This document shows positions 13,477 through 15,531 of a stretch of 15,531 nt of DNA, piece by piece. Within the stretch, counting starts at the first letter, position 1, and each line of letters opens with the position of its first letter. The notes beneath the pieces were generated by a model. The model worked only from the letters and a program-made list of their open reading frames with translations, was not told the DNA's origin and did not search any database. Position numbers and translations under genes: made by a program. The stretch is from Eubacteriales bacterium (GTDB lineage Bacteria; Bacillota_A; Clostridia; Lachnospirales; Lachnospiraceae): NCBI GenBank assembly GCA_030527765.1, contig JAUNAE010000046.1:1-15531 (forward strand). Reading direction: 5' to 3'.

Positions 13477-14742
13477 TTATTCTGCGATGAGACGCTGGAA
13501 TTCGGTATCCCATGTCTTCAATTCTTCGTCTACATCCGCACCGGTAAAGACGTTCTGCAGAGATTTACATGTGAAATCTTCGAATCCGGACGGCATGCTA
13601 GTGTCACCGGCTACCTTCATAATTTCGCCAACCAGTGGGCAGTCATCATAATTTGATACAAACTCTGTCTGAATAGATCCCATCTCATAGTTTACCGGAT
13701 CTTTTGTTACAGAATAGGTTCCGTCTGCTTTGAGGTAATACTCATACAGATCTCTGTTTCCACCGAGTACATATTCACAGAATTTGAATGCTGCTTCTTT
13801 GTTCTCACAGGTCTCGGAAACGCCCCAGTACTGCGGCATTGTACAATAGGAATATGCTCCTGATGGGGAAGGAACTACGAAACATCCGATATCGTCTGTG
13901 GTAAATCCTTCGTTGTCCAGTGTCGGTGCAGACCATGCGCCATCCATGAACATTGCGGAACTGCCCTTCTTAAACTCTTCACTTGCCTGTGTATAACTGA
14001 AGGACATACTTCCTTTGTGATAATATCCTGCATTGATCAGGGACTGCCAGTTTTTCAGGCTGTCTGCGATAACATCGTCTGTCCAGGAAATCTTTCCTGC
14101 AAGAACATCTGCGTTAAAGTCCGGATATTTTGCCATGATCTCTGAGTTGGAAACGCCGGTCCACCATCCGAAACTAGTTGCCCAGATATCCGATGCGCCC
14201 GCTCCCATAAGTGGAGTCTTTCCTGCATCGAGGAGCTTCTGACAATCTTCTACGAACTCATTCCATGTCTTCGGCTCTTCTGTGATTCCGGCTTCTTCGA
14301 ACTGATCTTTATGATAATAACACTGATTTCTGAGTGCTTTGTATGCAGGAATCAGTGTCTTCTTTCCATTAAAGGAAACTACCAGGCTGTCTTCATATTT
14401 TTCGAGGAGTTCTTCCGGCACTTCTGCATAGATGCCGTCTGTCGGAGCCAGGTCTACCGGGTCGATATTGATATCCGGCATATTTCCTGCTGCCAGCATC
14501 GTCTTCAGGAACTGTGGTCTGGAATCGCCGGTCATCAAGACCTTTTCGATTTTGATTCCAGGATTGTCAGCTTCGAAGGTATCAATAATGTGCTGCCATA
14601 CCTCGGCTGTGTAATTATCCGTCTCGAACACAGCCCAGGTAAGGGTCACATCATCGTCAGCCATAACCATCTGTCCCATACCGGCTACAAGGCCAAGTGC
14701 AACCGCTGTGCCAACCAGCATTTTACTTAATCTCTTACTCAT
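13477..14742 (-). CDS. Extracellular sugar-binding protein of CUT1 ABC transporter, lipobox absent
   Basis: A 421-residue family 1 solute-binding protein that captures an oligosaccharide outside the cell for the two adjacent permeases. The N-terminus has basic residues (MSKRLSK), a hydrophobic core and a probable signal peptidase I site near VMA-DDD (about 29). The two-lobed binding fold follows (LTWAVFETDNYTAEVW onward), rich in Trp and Tyr expected to stack on sugar. Gram-positive binding proteins normally have a lipobox cysteine. Here the matching position reads LVAGM, and the first cysteine comes far into the mature chain, so the usual lipid anchor is missing. AGGAGGGA precedes the ATG at ideal spacing. 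It is first in the locus, after a probable promoter, and is followed by an attenuator hairpin. The ligand is unknown. Confidence 0.93.
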   Translation of the reverse strand: MSKRLSKMLVGTAVALGLVAGMGQMVMADDDVTLTWAVFETDNYTAEVWQHIIDTFEADNPGIKIEKVLMTGDSRPQFLKTMLAAGNMPDINIDPVDLAPTDGIYAEVPEELLEKYEDSLVVSFNGKKTLIPAYKALRNQCYYHKDQFEEAGITEEPKTWNEFVEDCQKLLDAGKTPLMGAGASDIWATSFGWWTGVSNSEIMAKYPDFNADVLAGKISWTDDVIADSLKNWQSLINAGYYHKGSMSFSYTQASEEFKKGSSAMFMDGAWSAPTLDNEGFTTDDIGCFVVPSPSGAYSYCTMPQYWGVSETCENKEAAFKFCEYVLGGNRDLYEYYLKADGTYSVTKDPVNYEMGSIQTEFVSNYDDCPLVGEIMKVAGDTSMPSGFEDFTCKSLQNVFTGADVDEELKTWDTEFQRLIAE

Positions 14743-14788
14743 TTCATTCCCTCCTATCGTATTTCACGTGCTTTGTTTTGGTATCTTC

Positions 14789-14817
14789 AGTGTACCTCTA
14801 GGAGGGAGGAGTTACAA
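14789..14817 (-). promoter_or_regulatory. Candidate sigma-A promoter of the sugar locus
   Basis: On the minus strand TTGTAA is followed after exactly 17 nt by TACACT, each matching four of six consensus bases. Initiation would fall near 14782, about 40 nt before the binding-protein ATG. The weak hexamers fit an activator-dependent promoter, but this rests on pattern only. Confidence 0.4.
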
Positions 14818-14839
14818 TTTTAAATACTGTAGATAACTC
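14809..14839. promoter_or_regulatory. Candidate operator: inverted repeat over the -35 region
   Basis: GAGTTA and TAACTC form an inverted repeat with a 19-nt A+T-rich spacer. One arm overlaps the proposed -35 hexamer. Two CAAAAC hexamers about 32 nt apart lie further upstream (around 14855 and 14887). Any of these could be sites for the AraC-type regulator; none has a known matching consensus. Confidence 0.25.
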
Positions 14840-14946
14840 TAAGATTTTGTATGTTTTGATGAAAAACTCTTCATTTTTATAAAAGTTTTGTGAATCTTTT
14901 TGCTCATAAGATCTGCAGGGACAACATTTTCTATAAATCAAATAAT

Positions 14947-14982
14947 GAGCCGGGTGACACTTCTCTTTGTGTCATCCGGCTC
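14947..14982 (-). terminator. Intrinsic terminator after the DUF2200 gene
   Basis: A 14-bp stem (GAGCCGGGTGACAC against GTGTCATCCGGCTC, one wobble-type position) has an 8-nt loop. On the minus strand it is followed by a T-rich ATTATTTGATTT. It lies about 60 nt past the DUF2200 stop and separates that unit from the sugar locus. Confidence 0.8.
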
Positions 14983-15043
14983 TGAATATCCTATTGTACA
15001 ACTTTCTTTATTTTTTGTGGATAGTTGCTTTCTCAAGTACTGT

Positions 15044-15391
15044 CTATCTCTTAATTTTCTGCATGGCTTTTCCCTTCGCCAGTTCATCCACAAGTTTATC
15101 CAGATATCTGATTTTCTGCATCAGCGGATCTGCAATCTCCTGTACTTTGATTCCGCAAATGCTTCCTGTAATCAAATGACAGTTGGGATTCATTTCCGGA
15201 GCTTCCTCAAAGAACGTCCTGTAATCCACCTCTGCCTCCAATTGCTTTTGTAATTGTTCTTTGGTGTATCCTGTAAGCCAGCAAGTAACCTCATCAACTT
15301 CTTCCCGGGTTCTGCCCTTTCTCTCAGCTTTTGCCACAAGCAGCGGATATACCATCGATACTTTCATTGCGAATACTTTTTCTTTGTCCAT
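15044..15391 (-). CDS. DUF2200-family small protein
   Basis: A 115-residue soluble protein with no signal peptide or membrane segment. The N-terminal stretch MDKEKVFAMKVSMVYPLLVAK, the following KAERKGRT and the WLTGY motif are typical of DUF2200, a widespread family of unknown function. The chain is about the usual family length when begun at ATG 15391. An in-frame upstream ATG at 15451 is rejected: it would add 20 residues unlike the family and would overlap the end of the preceding gene. GGAG lies 8 nt before the chosen ATG. The gene starts 13 nt after the stop of the partial upstream gene and probably shares its transcript. It has no evident tie to sugar use. Confidence 0.8.
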   Translation of the reverse strand: MDKEKVFAMKVSMVYPLLVAKAERKGRTREEVDEVTCWLTGYTKEQLQKQLEAEVDYRTFFEEAPEMNPNCHLITGSICGIKVQEIADPLMQKIRYLDKLVDELAKGKAMQKIKR

Positions 15392-15404
15392 ATGTTTCAC
15401 TCCA

Positions 15405-15530
15405 CTATTCTGCTTCAACCACTGCTCGTTTTCCCGAAAAGGCAATACCAAGTTTCAAGACTGTATCTATTCCGGAATCTTTCATTTCTAAATCATATCT
15501 CTTTTCATTGATTTGACAAAGAGCCTCCTT
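15405..15530 (-). CDS. C-terminal end of a gene cut by the window edge (AAA-ATPase-like/PD-(D/E)XK family)
   Basis: An open frame without a start codon runs from the window edge to TAG at 15405, giving 41 residues. The pattern ALCQINEKRYD, then the block KLGIAFSGKRAVV, matches the usual end of the DUF1703/PDDEXK_9 nuclease-like domain found behind AAA-ATPase-like domains in many gut Firmicutes and Bacteroidetes (ALxQIxxKxY ... GIAFxGK). Only the tail is visible, so the family call is tentative. The frame is supported by the DUF2200 gene starting just after its stop. Confidence 0.6.
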   Translation of the reverse strand, partial: KEALCQINEKRYDLEMKDSGIDTVLKLGIAFSGKRAVVEAE

Positions 15531-15531
15531 T

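Larger units (their letters stand above)
14743..15043. other. 301-nt intergenic region
   Basis: This gap between the DUF2200 gene and the binding-protein gene holds the DUF2200 terminator (14947-14982), an A+T-rich probable upstream control region, the candidate promoter and the binding-protein ribosome binding site (AGGAGGGA at about 14748-14755). I see no credible ORF, tRNA or clear CcpA cre box in it. Confidence 0.7.

Noticed and set aside
14743..14946. CcpA cre box or riboswitch upstream of the binding-protein gene
   Set aside because: No sequence fitting the cre consensus and no extended conserved fold could be seen.
15392..15451. A 20-residue N-terminal extension of the DUF2200 protein
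   Set aside because: It overlaps the end of the upstream gene, does not resemble the family, and a better ribosome site precedes ATG 15391.
1..15531. CRISPR array, insertion sequence, prophage, tRNA or rRNA
   Set aside because: No spaced direct repeats of CRISPR type, transposase or integrase frames, or RNA gene signatures were found on either strand.

Overview
The window (15,531 bases, moderate to low G+C) looks like a chromosomal segment of a Gram-positive gut-type Firmicute, most likely Lachnospiraceae (Blautia/Mediterraneibacter/Clostridium-like). The reasons are strong AGGAGG-type ribosome binding sites, tight gene packing, a YesM/YesN-type two-component system beside a CUT1 sugar ABC transporter that lacks its own ATPase, and the GH36/GH2/DUF5060-DUF5605 enzyme types. 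This placement is inferred from gene content; no ribosomal or phylogenetic marker is present. Every recognisable gene lies on the minus strand, so the locus is read from high to low coordinates.

Right edge (15531 to 14947): the last 41 codons of a gene that begins outside the window, probably an AAA-ATPase-like/PD-(D/E)XK family protein, are followed after 13 nt by a small DUF2200-type gene and an intrinsic terminator. This unit is separate from the main locus.

Main locus (14817 to 34): a probable promoter/operator region leads into a sugar-binding protein with a Sec signal but no lipobox cysteine. A hairpin attenuator follows, then two CUT1 permeases, a sensor kinase with an extracellular sensor region, and its AraC-type response regulator. 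Next are a GH36 alpha-galactosidase-type enzyme, a second intrinsic terminator, and a three-gene enzyme block: a tannase/feruloyl-esterase-like alpha/beta hydrolase, a DUF5060-DUF4038-like-DUF5605 glycoside hydrolase, and a GH2 glycoside hydrolase. A strong terminator ends the locus.

How it fits together (inference): the membrane kinase senses an external glycan or glycoside cue and the regulator activates the locus. The binding protein and permeases import an oligosaccharide or glycoside using an ATPase encoded elsewhere. The imported compound is then taken apart in the cytoplasm, because none of the four enzymes has a signal peptide. The set combines an alpha-galactosidase-like enzyme, a GH2 exo-enzyme, an apiosidase-like TIM barrel and a carbohydrate-esterase-like hydrolase. 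That suggests a branched, perhaps acylated plant or host glycoconjugate and not plain raffinose or melibiose; the substrate cannot be read from the sequence. Points of most interest are an in-frame 15-bp minisatellite in the GH36 gene, the lipobox-less binding protein, two terminators that set expression steps within one operon, a divergent GH36 active-site signature, and the unusual esterase.
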